Notes under the pieces: generated by a model
Databases searched by the model: none
What the model saw: the letters and a program-made list of their open reading frames with translations, nothing else
Told to the model about the DNA's origin: nothing
Source of the DNA: Hamadaea tsunoensis DSM 44101
Lineage (GTDB): Bacteria > Actinomycetota > Actinomycetes > Mycobacteriales > Micromonosporaceae
DNA: 64,000 nucleotides
Direction: 5' to 3'
Assembly (NCBI RefSeq): GCF_000428945.1
Contig: NZ_AUAX01000019.1
Coordinates: 62,001 to 126,000, forward strand
Shown here: piece after piece, positions 27,157 through 33,953 of the stretch
Position numbering within the stretch: position 1 is the stretch's first letter
Layout: each line of letters starts with the position of its first letter
Position numbers and translations under genes: made by a program

Positions 27157-28133
27157 GTTTCGTCGAGCGGTACGGGGCGTGGGCGGTCGTCGCCGGTGCG
27201 TCGGAAGGGATCGGGGCGGCTTTCGCCCGGCACCTGTACGGCCAGGGGCTGGGGGTGGTCCTGGTCGGCCGCCGGAAGGAAGCGCTGTCAGCCTTCGCCG
27301 CGACTCTCACGCCGCCCGGCGGGGCCTCGCCCGCCTCGCCCGCCTCGCCCGCCTCGCCCGCCTCCGGCGGGGCCGGCGGGGCTGCCCAAGATCCGGTTTG
27401 GATCAGGGATCGCCACGTAATCTTGGGCCAAGATTCGGGTGATTTCCCTGATCCAAACGGGATCTTGGGGCCGGGGCCGGGACTGGGGCTGGGGCCGGAC
27501 TCGGGGTACGGGCAGGGGCAGGGGCGGGTGCGGGTGGTGGTCGCGGATCTGGCGACCGATGCCGGGCTCGCCGCGTTGTTCGAGGCGACCGGCGACCTGG
27601 AAGTCGGGATGGTCGTGGCGAACGCCGCGCTCTCGCCGATCGGGCCGTTCGTCCGGGCCGCCGAGGACGACCTGCTGCGCGCCCTCGACCTCAACGCGCG
27701 GGCACCCATGCGGCTGGCCCGGCACTACCTTCCGGCCATGGCCGACCGGCGCCGCGGTGGTTTCGTCGTCATGTCCTCGCTCGCCGGCCAGCAGGGCTCC
27801 CCGGGCCTCGCCGCGTACGCGGGCACGAAAGCGTTCGGCGCGGTGCTGGCCGAGAGCCTGTGGGCGGAGCTGCGGCCCAGCGGGGTCGACGTGCTGGCCT
27901 GTGTCGCCGGTGCGGTGGCGACGCCCGGACTCGCGCAGACCGCGGCGAAACGGGCGCCGGGTACGGTCAGCCCCGAAACCGTTGTCGCGGCGGCCTTCCG
28001 GGCGCTCGGCAAGCGGCCGGTGACCGTCCCGGGTGGACTGATGCGCTGGTCGTCGGCGTTCATGCGGCGGGTGCTGCCGAGGCGTACGGCGGTCACGATC
28101 ATGGGGAACGCTTCGAAGGACGTCCTCGGCTGA
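27153..28133 (+). CDS. SDR family oxidoreductase carrying an in-frame palindromic repeat insertion
   Basis: 326 residues, whereas the family is normally ~250. The N-terminal cofactor motif is GASEGIG, followed by LVGRRKEAL; the second half has VVADLA, VVANAALS, Ser in VMSSLAGQQG and Tyr222/Lys226 in YAGTK, so all catalytic residues are present. Between strands beta3 and beta4 (residues ~57-128) lies extra sequence: four ASP repeats from 9-bp tandem units (27324-27359), then residues ~78-106 encoded by an 86-bp dispersed palindrome, then a Gly/Pro-rich run. GTG 27153 overlaps the upstream stop. Substrate unknown; a surface loop expansion may be tolerated. Confidence 0.88.
   Translation: MSFVERYGAWAVVAGASEGIGAAFARHLYGQGLGVVLVGRRKEALSAFAATLTPPGGASPASPASPASPASGGAGGAAQDPVWIRDRHVILGQDSGDFPDPNGILGPGPGLGLGPDSGYGQGQGRVRVVVADLATDAGLAALFEATGDLEVGMVVANAALSPIGPFVRAAEDDLLRALDLNARAPMRLARHYLPAMADRRRGGFVVMSSLAGQQGSPGLAAYAGTKAFGAVLAESLWAELRPSGVDVLACVAGAVATPGLAQTAAKRAPGTVSPETVVAAAFRALGKRPVTVPGGLMRWSSAFMRRVLPRRTAVTIMGNASKDVLG
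27385..27470. repeat. ~85-bp dispersed palindromic repeat inside a coding sequence, copy E
   Basis: Arms CCCAAGATCCGGTTTGGATC and its near-complement (27385-27409 and 27445-27470) enclose an inner palindrome AATCTTGGGCCAAGATT. It is read in frame as peptide containing ILGQDSGDFPDPNGILG. Related copies are at 47718 and 53574, both intergenic. Confidence 0.92.
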
Positions 28134-28152
28134 TCCTCCGGCCGTCAGGCGT

Positions 28153-28920
28153 TCACGCGCTCGGGTGCAGTTTGCGCCACGCGCGGCGCATCCCGGTCAG
28201 CCAGCGGTCGGGATCCGTCGCCCGGTGCTGCGCGTACGCGGCCACCTGGGGGTGGGGGAGGATCAGGAAACGGCCCTCCGCGATCGCCGCCAACGTCGCG
28301 TCCGCGACCTCCTCGGGCGAGATCAGCGACCCCGCCGCCAGGGTCGAGGAGTCCGCCGGCGCGTCCGCCAGCATCGCCGTCCGCACACCCTGCGGGCACA
28401 GGCAGGAGAACCCCACACCCGAGTCCCCGTACCGGATCGCGAGCCACTCCGCGATCGCCACCGAGCCGTGCTTCGTCGTCGCGTACGCGGCCACGTCCAT
28501 CTCGGTCAGCAGCCCCGCCGCCGAGGCCGTCACCAGGAAATGCCCGCGTCCCCTGGCCGCCATGCGCGGCAGCGCGGTCCGCGCGGCATAGACGTGCGCC
28601 ATCACGTGTACGCCGAAGGCCAGCTGCCATTCGGCATCCGAGCCGAGTCCGGGCGCGGTCGCCACCCCGGCGTTGGAAGCCCAGAACCCGATCGGGCCGA
28701 CCTCGTTCTCGACCCGCTCGACGACGGCGGCGACCGCGGTCTCGTCCGTCACGTCGAGGGCCAGCCCGAGATGCCCGGCGCCCAGCCTCGCGGCGGCCTC
28801 CTCGGCCCGCCCCGCGTGCAGATCGGCGAGCACGACCCGGTCGCCGCGGGCGGCCAGCCGTTGCGCGAGCGCGTACCCGATGCCACCGGCCCCGCCGGTG
28901 ATGACCGCGACGTCATCCAT
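28153..28920 (-). CDS. SDR family oxidoreductase
   Basis: 255-residue classical short-chain dehydrogenase. TGGAGGIG cofactor loop (~8-15), Asp in LADLHAGR that suggests NAD(H) preference, ASNAGVA, Ser in VTASAAGLL and Tyr/Lys in YATTKHG complete the triad. The C-terminal RWLTGMRRAWRKLHP tail is typical of a large actinomycete SDR branch of unknown substrate. Convergent with the SDR at 27153-28133, with 19 bp between stops. Confidence 0.9.
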   Translation of the reverse strand: MDDVAVITGGAGGIGYALAQRLAARGDRVVLADLHAGRAEEAAARLGAGHLGLALDVTDETAVAAVVERVENEVGPIGFWASNAGVATAPGLGSDAEWQLAFGVHVMAHVYAARTALPRMAARGRGHFLVTASAAGLLTEMDVAAYATTKHGSVAIAEWLAIRYGDSGVGFSCLCPQGVRTAMLADAPADSSTLAAGSLISPEEVADATLAAIAEGRFLILPHPQVAAYAQHRATDPDRWLTGMRRAWRKLHPSA

Positions 28921-28932
28921 CGGGCGAGCGTA

Positions 28933-29985
28933 CTAGGACTTCATGTCCAGGTACGCGCCGCGGGCGAAGGCGCCTTCGCGCAACTCCAGCCGGGTCGGTC
29001 GGACGTTCATCGGAATCGTGAACCGGATGGCCATCAGCCGCGTCTCGCCCGCCGCCAGCGGTTGCGCGAACGGATCGGTACCCCCGTTGGCCTGCAGAGT
29101 CGTGGGCGTGTTCGGGCTCACCCATTCCGTGTCCGATGTGTACAAACGTTGCATGCTCGCGTACAGCGTCTGGGCCTTGCCGGTCCGGTTGTGCATGCTG
29201 GCGTCGACGGTGCACCAGCCGCCGGCGCAGAACGCTTGATAGACGGTGAAGTCGACGTTGGCGTCGGCGCCGCTGGACCCGATGGCCAGCCCCGTACGCG
29301 GACCGCTCCACCCGCCGCCGTTCGGCCCGCCGACGGCGGTGACGGCGCCCTTGACGTCCCGGCTGATCAGCGCGAGGCCGGCGATGGCGATCCCGAAGAG
29401 CAGGACCACGCCGATGACGACCGGTACCCACATGAGTCGCCGCGGTAGCCGGATTTCCTTGCCCCGCATGGATTTCGCGAATCGGAAGAGCAGCCAGCCG
29501 GCGAGCCCGACCCCGATGACGAGGAGCGCGAGCGGGATCCAGCGGGTCCACGACGACGCGTCGTCGCCCGCCGCCGCAGTGAGCGTGGCCGCACAGGCGA
29601 CGACTCCGCCGGTCGCGTTGTTCGCCGCGCAGGCACTGCCGGACAGTGCCTCATGCGTCGCGGGCAGCACGGCCGTACTCTGCAGCGTCAGCGTCGCGCC
29701 GCCCTGCAGCTTCGCCGGCCAGTCGATCCGGTGCCCGGTGATCTTCCCGCCCTTCGCGACGAGCTTGTTCGCCTCGTCGGGCAACTGTTGCGTGACAGTC
29801 AGATCGAGTGGCGTGGAGAGTGGATTCTGCAACACCACCCGGTAGGTCGTCGGCCCGGACGCGGGGGCGTCGGACTCGATGGTCACCGTCACGGTCGGCG
29901 CGGTCGTCGGAGTCGGCACGGGGGCGGTCGCGGGCGCTGTCAGCAGGGCGGCGACGGCCAGGCCAAGGTTCAGGATCATCGTCAT
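28933..29985 (-). CDS. Secreted/membrane protein with beta-sandwich and two central helices, unknown
   Basis: 350 residues. An N-terminal signal-like helix (ILNLGLAVAALLTAPATA) is followed by a Pro/Thr linker and an external beta-rich domain (about 30-135, TYRVVLQNPLSTPLDLTVTQ). Two transmembrane helices come next (WIPLALLVIGVGLAGWLLFR and WVPVVIGVVLLFGIAIAGLA). A second beta-rich domain with FCAGGWCTVDASMHNRTGK ends the chain. I prefer ATG 29985. The upstream region carries two palindromes, 30024-30049 and 30069-30083. I do not recognise the family. Confidence 0.75.
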   Translation of the reverse strand: MTMILNLGLAVAALLTAPATAPVPTPTTAPTVTVTIESDAPASGPTTYRVVLQNPLSTPLDLTVTQQLPDEANKLVAKGGKITGHRIDWPAKLQGGATLTLQSTAVLPATHEALSGSACAANNATGGVVACAATLTAAAGDDASSWTRWIPLALLVIGVGLAGWLLFRFAKSMRGKEIRLPRRLMWVPVVIGVVLLFGIAIAGLALISRDVKGAVTAVGGPNGGGWSGPRTGLAIGSSGADANVDFTVYQAFCAGGWCTVDASMHNRTGKAQTLYASMQRLYTSDTEWVSPNTPTTLQANGGTDPFAQPLAAGETRLMAIRFTIPMNVRPTRLELREGAFARGAYLDMKS

Positions 29986-30023
29986 ATCACCGACGGCGAC
30001 GTTATCGACGCCGAGCCGGGCGG

Positions 30024-30083
30024 GTGTTGGGTTTCCGGAAACCCAACACACCAGACAAAACGCCCGCTAAGGTACGTTACCTT
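30024..30083. promoter_or_regulatory. Two palindromes upstream of the unknown membrane protein gene
   Basis: A perfect 26-bp palindrome at 30024-30049 (half site GTGTTGGGTTTCC) and AAGGTA-CGT-TACCTT at 30069-30083 lie 39-98 bp before the minus-strand start at 29985. The shorter one has the size and spacing of TetR or MerR-type operators; the longer could be an operator or hairpin. Confidence 0.65.
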
Positions 30084-30095
30084 CACCCCAGCATC

Positions 30096-30170
30096 GGACG
30101 ATCTTGCGCGAATGTCCGGGCATATCGGGTACTCCGGACGAAATTCGAGACACTCGCGCAAGATCGTCGG
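30096..30170. repeat. 74-bp dispersed palindromic repeat, copy C
   Basis: Arms GACGATCTTGCGCGAATGTC (30097-30116) and near-complement (30149-30168; one base different, GACACTCG). It ends about ten bases from the stop codon of the aldo/keto reductase gene and so sits just downstream of it, like the other copies. Confidence 0.9.
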
Positions 30171-30179
30171 GCAATTGCA

Positions 30180-31157
30180 CTACCAGCGATCGTGGATGAG
30201 CGGCGCGATGAGATCGTCGTAGACCTCCGTGACCGCCGCGTGGACCTCCTCGCCGAGCGGGGGAAGGTCCGCGGCCGCCGCGTTGCCCTGGGCCTGCGCG
30301 GGGTTGCGCGCGCCGGGGATCACGACGCTGACGGCCGGGTGGTCGAGGATCCACCGCAACGCGAACTGGGCCATCGCCACGCCGGGCGGCACCAGCGGGG
30401 CGAGCCGGCGCACGGCCGCCAGGCCCACTTCGAACGGTACGCCGGAGAACGTCTCGCCGACGTCGAACGCTTCGCCGTGCCGGTTGTAGTTGCGGTGGTC
30501 GTCCGGGGAGAACGTGGTGTGCTCGTCGTATCGGCCGGAGAGCAGGCCGCTGGCCAGCGGGACCCGGGCGATGATGCCGACTCCGGCGGCCTGGGCGGCG
30601 GGCAGGACGTGGTCCAGGGGCTTCAGGCGCAGGGCGTTGAAGATGATCTGGACGGTGGCCGTGCCGGGCCGGGCGATGGCCGTGAGCGCCTCGTTGACGG
30701 TCTCGACGCTGACCCCGTACGCGGCGATGCGCTTTTCCGCCACGAGGGTGTCCAGCGCGTCGTAGACGGCATCGGAGGAGTAGACGGGGGTCGGCGGGCA
30801 GTGCAGCTGCACGAGGTCCAGCGTGTCCACCCCGAGGTTGGTACGCGACCGGTCGGTCCACGCGCGGAAGTTGTCCACCGTGTACAGGGCGGGGTCGAGG
30901 GCGACGCGGCGGCCCATCTTGGTCGCGACGGTCAGCCCCGGCCGGGTCGGCAGGAACGAGCCGATGACCTTCTCGGACCGGCCGTCGCCGTAGACGTCGG
31001 CGGTGTCGATGAAGGTCACCCCGGCGTCGGCCGCCGCGCCGAGGACCGCCAGGGCGTCGTCGGTGCTGACGTCGCCCCAGTCCGCGCCGAGCTGCCATGC
31101 GCCGAGGCCGATGCGGGACACGGACCGGCCGGTGCGGCCGAGGATCGCCTGCTCCAT
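30180..31157 (-). CDS. Aldo/keto reductase
   Basis: 325-residue NADPH-dependent aldo/keto reductase of the (beta/alpha)8 type. Asp and Tyr of the tetrad are in DTADVYGDG (~51-59), Lys in VATKMGRR, and His in LVQLHCPPTP. The C-terminal SVVIPGARNPAQAQGN segment is the phosphate-binding cofactor site. Closest in feel to the AKR branch of YajO/Gra-ORF5-like general reductases. It is followed by the dispersed repeat copy C. Starts at ATG 31157, 15 bp from the stop of lpdA on the same strand, so likely cotranscribed. Confidence 0.92.
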   Translation of the reverse strand: MEQAILGRTGRSVSRIGLGAWQLGADWGDVSTDDALAVLGAAADAGVTFIDTADVYGDGRSEKVIGSFLPTRPGLTVATKMGRRVALDPALYTVDNFRAWTDRSRTNLGVDTLDLVQLHCPPTPVYSSDAVYDALDTLVAEKRIAAYGVSVETVNEALTAIARPGTATVQIIFNALRLKPLDHVLPAAQAAGVGIIARVPLASGLLSGRYDEHTTFSPDDHRNYNRHGEAFDVGETFSGVPFEVGLAAVRRLAPLVPPGVAMAQFALRWILDHPAVSVVIPGARNPAQAQGNAAAADLPPLGEEVHAAVTEVYDDLIAPLIHDRW

Positions 31158-31172
31158 GCGGTCCAGACTAGA

Positions 31173-32558
31173 TCACATGTTGATCATGTGACCCGCGAGG
31201 CCGTGGACTGCCTCCTTGACCGCCTCGCCGAGGGTCGGGTGGGCGTGCACGTTGCGGGCCACCTCGTGGACGGTGAGGTCCCACTGCTGGGCGAGGGTGA
31301 GCTCGGGCAGCAGTTCGGTCACCTCGGGGCCGATGAGGTGCGCGCCCAGCAGTTCGCCGTGGGTGTCGTCGGAGATCACCTTGACGAAGCCGACGGTGTC
31401 GCCGAGCCCGTTGGACTTGCCGTTCGCCGAGAAGGGGAACTTGGCCACCTTGACGGCGAAGCCGCGTTCGCGGGCCTGCGCCTCGGTGTAGCCGAAGGAC
31501 GCGATCTGCGGCTGGCAGTAGGTCGCCCGCGGGATCATGACGAAGTCGAGCTCCATCGTCTCGGCGCCGGCGATGGTCTCGGCCGCGATGACACCCATGG
31601 ACTCGGCCGCGTGGGCGAGCATCAGCTTCGCCGTCACGTCGCCGATCGCGTAGATGTGCGGGATGTTCGTCCGGCCGCGACCGTCGACCGCGATGGCACC
31701 GCGTTCCGTCAGGCCGACGCCCGTGTTCTCCAGGCCGTAGCCGGAGACGTTGGGGGCGAAGCCGATGGCCTGCAGCACCTTGTCGGCCTCCAGGACCTGC
31801 TGGGCGCCGTCCTTGGCGACCGTGACGCGTACCTGGGGGCCGGAGTCGTCGATCGCGTCGACCCGGGTGCCGGTGAGCACCTCGATGCCGAGGCGCTTGT
31901 AGCGCTTGCCCAGTTCCGCCGAGACCTCCTCGTCCTCCAGCGGGACGAGCCGGTCGAGGAACTCCACGATGGTGACCTTGACGCCGTAGTTGCGCAGCAC
32001 GTACGCGAATTCGACCCCGATCGCGCCCGCTCCGGCGATGATGATGCTGCCCGGCAAACTGTCGGAGAGGATCTGCTCCTCGTAGGTCACGACGCGCTCG
32101 GACAGCTTCGTGCCGGGGATGAGCCGGGTGGTGGAGCCGGTCGCGATGATGCAGTTGCCGAAGGTGATCGTCCGGTCGCCGACCCGCAGCGTGTTCGCGT
32201 CGACGAAGGTGCCGCGACCGTCGATCTCGGTGATCGCGTTCTTCTTCATCAGGTAGTGCACGCCCTTGACCCGGCCGTCCGCCACCTTCCGGCTGCGGTC
32301 GTAGGCGACCTTGTAGTCGAAGCTGACGCTCCCGTCGACGGAGATGCCGAACAGCTTCTGCTCGTTCGTGAAGATGTACGCCAGCTCCGCGTTGCGCAGC
32401 AGTGCCTTCGACGGGATGCAGCCCACGTTCAGGCAGACGCCGCCCCAGTACCTCTCCTCGACGACCGCCGTACGCAGTCCGAGCTGGGCGGCTCGGACCG
32501 CGGCCGTGTACCCGCCCGGACCGGCGCCGAGGACCACGACGTCGAAGTGCTCAGTCAT
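31173..32558 (-). CDS. lpdA: Dihydrolipoyl dehydrogenase
   Basis: 461-residue flavoprotein disulfide reductase, the E3 component of 2-oxoacid dehydrogenase complexes, reoxidising dihydrolipoamide with NAD+. The FAD-binding [10 protein letters not shown] is at 11-20, the redox disulfide is Cys42/Cys47 in [14 protein letters not shown], and the NAD site is [11 protein letters not shown]. The catalytic His-Glu dyad is in [13 protein letters not shown] near the C terminus. No E1 or E2 genes are adjacent, as is common for the housekeeping lpd of actinomycetes. Cotranscription with the downstream aldo/keto reductase is likely from the 15-bp gap. Confidence 0.95.
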   Translation of the reverse strand: MTEHFDVVVLGAGPGGYTAAVRAAQLGLRTAVVEERYWGGVCLNVGCIPSKALLRNAELAYIFTNEQKLFGISVDGSVSFDYKVAYDRSRKVADGRVKGVHYLMKKNAITEIDGRGTFVDANTLRVGDRTITFGNCIIATGSTTRLIPGTKLSERVVTYEEQILSDSLPGSIIIAGAGAIGVEFAYVLRNYGVKVTIVEFLDRLVPLEDEEVSAELGKRYKRLGIEVLTGTRVDAIDDSGPQVRVTVAKDGAQQVLEADKVLQAIGFAPNVSGYGLENTGVGLTERGAIAVDGRGRTNIPHIYAIGDVTAKLMLAHAAESMGVIAAETIAGAETMELDFVMIPRATYCQPQIASFGYTEAQARERGFAVKVAKFPFSANGKSNGLGDTVGFVKVISDDTHGELLGAHLIGPEVTELLPELTLAQQWDLTVHEVARNVHAHPTLGEAVKEAVHGLAGHMINM

Positions 32559-32583
32559 GGTCCGAAGGCTACCGCTGTCCGGG

Positions 32584-33195
32584 TCAGCTCGGGGACGATA
32601 CGGGCGTGTGCGCCGAGCCGAGGGTCAGCGCCCTGACGTGCTCGATCAGCGTGATCAGGACGTCCCGGCCGGACCGGCGGTCGCGTACGTCACACATGAC
32701 CACGGGCACGTTGTCGTCCAGGGCCAGCGCGCGGCGTACGGCGTCCACCTGGAAAGGCTGTTCACCGTAGAAGCAGTTCACGGCGACGACGAACGGCGTG
32801 TTGCGGCGCTCGAAGTAGTCGATCGACGGGAAGCAGTCGTCCAGCCGGCGCGTGTCGGCCAGCACGACGGCGCCCAGCGCGCCCAGCGCCAGCTCGTCCC
32901 ACAGGAACCAGAAGCGGTCCTGGCCGGGCGTGCCGAACAGGTACAGGATGAGGTCGTCGGCCAGGGTGATCCGGCCGAAGTCCATCGTCACCGTGGTGGA
33001 GGTCTTCTGCTCCACACCGGACAGATCGTCGGCGATCTCACCGGCGGAGGTCAGCACCTCCTCGGTGTGCAGCGGCATGATCTCGCTCGCCGTGCTCACC
33101 AACGTCGTCTTGCCGACGCCGAAACCGCCCGCGACCAGGATTTTGATCGCGGTCGGGACCGCGCGGGCGCGGCCGTCAAGTACTGCGGAGGCCAT
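32584..33195 (-). CDS. cvnD: Conservon small GTPase-like ATP/GTP-binding protein CvnD
   Basis: 203-residue Ras-like P-loop protein. G1 is [11 protein letters not shown] (~23-33), switch/G3 region [10 protein letters not shown] (~86-95), and G4 is replaced by VVAVNCFYG (N-x-F instead of NKxD). This matches CvnD/MglA-like proteins of actinomycete conservons, which act as membrane-associated molecular switches with the CvnA sensor. It overlaps cvnC by 20 bp. It is the last gene of the cvnABCD cluster; the next gene on the same strand, lpdA, begins 25 bp beyond its stop. Confidence 0.93.
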   Translation of the reverse strand: MASAVLDGRARAVPTAIKILVAGGFGVGKTTLVSTASEIMPLHTEEVLTSAGEIADDLSGVEQKTSTTVTMDFGRITLADDLILYLFGTPGQDRFWFLWDELALGALGAVVLADTRRLDDCFPSIDYFERRNTPFVVAVNCFYGEQPFQVDAVRRALALDDNVPVVMCDVRDRRSGRDVLITLIEHVRALTLGSAHTPVSSPS

Positions 33196-33562
33196 GGATC
33201 ACCGCCTGGAGGATGTCGTCGTCGGGTACTTGATGAGCGGGGTTCTGAGCGGCGACCGTGCCGATCGCCCCCGCCTCGGCGAGGTCGGCCAGCAGGACGC
33301 GTACCACCGCGAGCGACAGGCCCACGTGGGACGCGAGTTCCGCGACCGAGACGGGATCATGGGCCCGCGACAGGATAGCCCGGTGCTCCGGCTGCAGGTG
33401 CAGGGCCAGCCGCTGTTCGTCGACCGGTTGCGCCACGACATAGCTGAGCAGCTCGAACTCCGAGCCCTCCCGGGCCCGGCCGCCGGTGATGGCGAACGAT
33501 CGCACGAGCGGTCCGGCCTCGCCGTCGAACCACTCGTGGTGGGCGCCCGCTTCACCGCGCAT
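33176..33562 (-). CDS. cvnC: Conservon DUF742 protein CvnC
   Basis: 128-residue DUF742 protein. The N-terminal GPLVRSFAITGGRA and the winged-helix-like LSRAHDPVSVAELASHVGLSL (~62-85) with VRVLLADLAEAGAI are the family signature. CvnC is thought to be an adaptor in the conservon signalling complex, possibly DNA or protein binding. It overlaps cvnB by 11 bp and cvnD by 20 bp, a typical tight conservon arrangement. ATG 33562 is used; no other nearby start fits better. Confidence 0.93.
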   Translation of the reverse strand: MRGEAGAHHEWFDGEAGPLVRSFAITGGRAREGSEFELLSYVVAQPVDEQRLALHLQPEHRAILSRAHDPVSVAELASHVGLSLAVVRVLLADLAEAGAIGTVAAQNPAHQVPDDDILQAVIHGLRST

Positions 33563-33953
33563 GTGCCGTCGGCCGCGGCGGCGTGGCGAGATTGTGCCCG
33601 ATCCGCTCGACCAGCAGAGCCATCTCGTACGCGACCATGCCGATGTCCGCGTCGGCCGCGCTCAGCACGGCCAGGCAGCTGCCCTGTCCGGCCGGGGTCA
33701 CGAGGAGGAAGGCGGTCTCCATCTCGATGATGGTCTGGCGTACGGGTCCGGCCTGGAAGTGGCGGCCCGCGCTGCGGGACAGGCTCGCGAACCCGGCGGC
33801 GACGGCGGCCATGTGCTCGCCGTCGGCCTGTGCGAGGTTGCGCGAGGCCCCCATGAGCAGGCCGTCCACGGACAGCACCACGGCCTGCAGCACGGGTGGT
33901 ACGCGGTCGGAGAAGTCGTCGAGCAGCCAGTCGAGGCCGGCGGGGTTGCTCAT
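33552..33953 (-). CDS. cvnB: Conservon roadblock/LC7 protein CvnB
   Basis: 133-residue roadblock/LC7-domain protein, related to MglB-type GTPase-activating partners. LDWLLDDFSDRVPPVLQAVVLSVDGLLM (read in two parts, ~7-34) is the typical N-terminal helix and strand, and GSCLAVLSAADADIGMVAYEM the C-terminal strand-helix. It would regulate the CvnD switch. Its ATG overlaps the TGA of cvnA (ATGA), implying translational coupling. Confidence 0.94.
   Translation of the reverse strand: MSNPAGLDWLLDDFSDRVPPVLQAVVLSVDGLLMGASRNLAQADGEHMAAVAAGFASLSRSAGRHFQAGPVRQTIIEMETAFLLVTPAGQGSCLAVLSAADADIGMVAYEMALLVERIGHNLATPPRPTAHAR

Noticed and set aside
27324-27368. Short tandem repeats as a CRISPR or VNTR array
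   Set aside because: Only four 9-bp units, coding for ASP repeats in an enzyme; no spacers.
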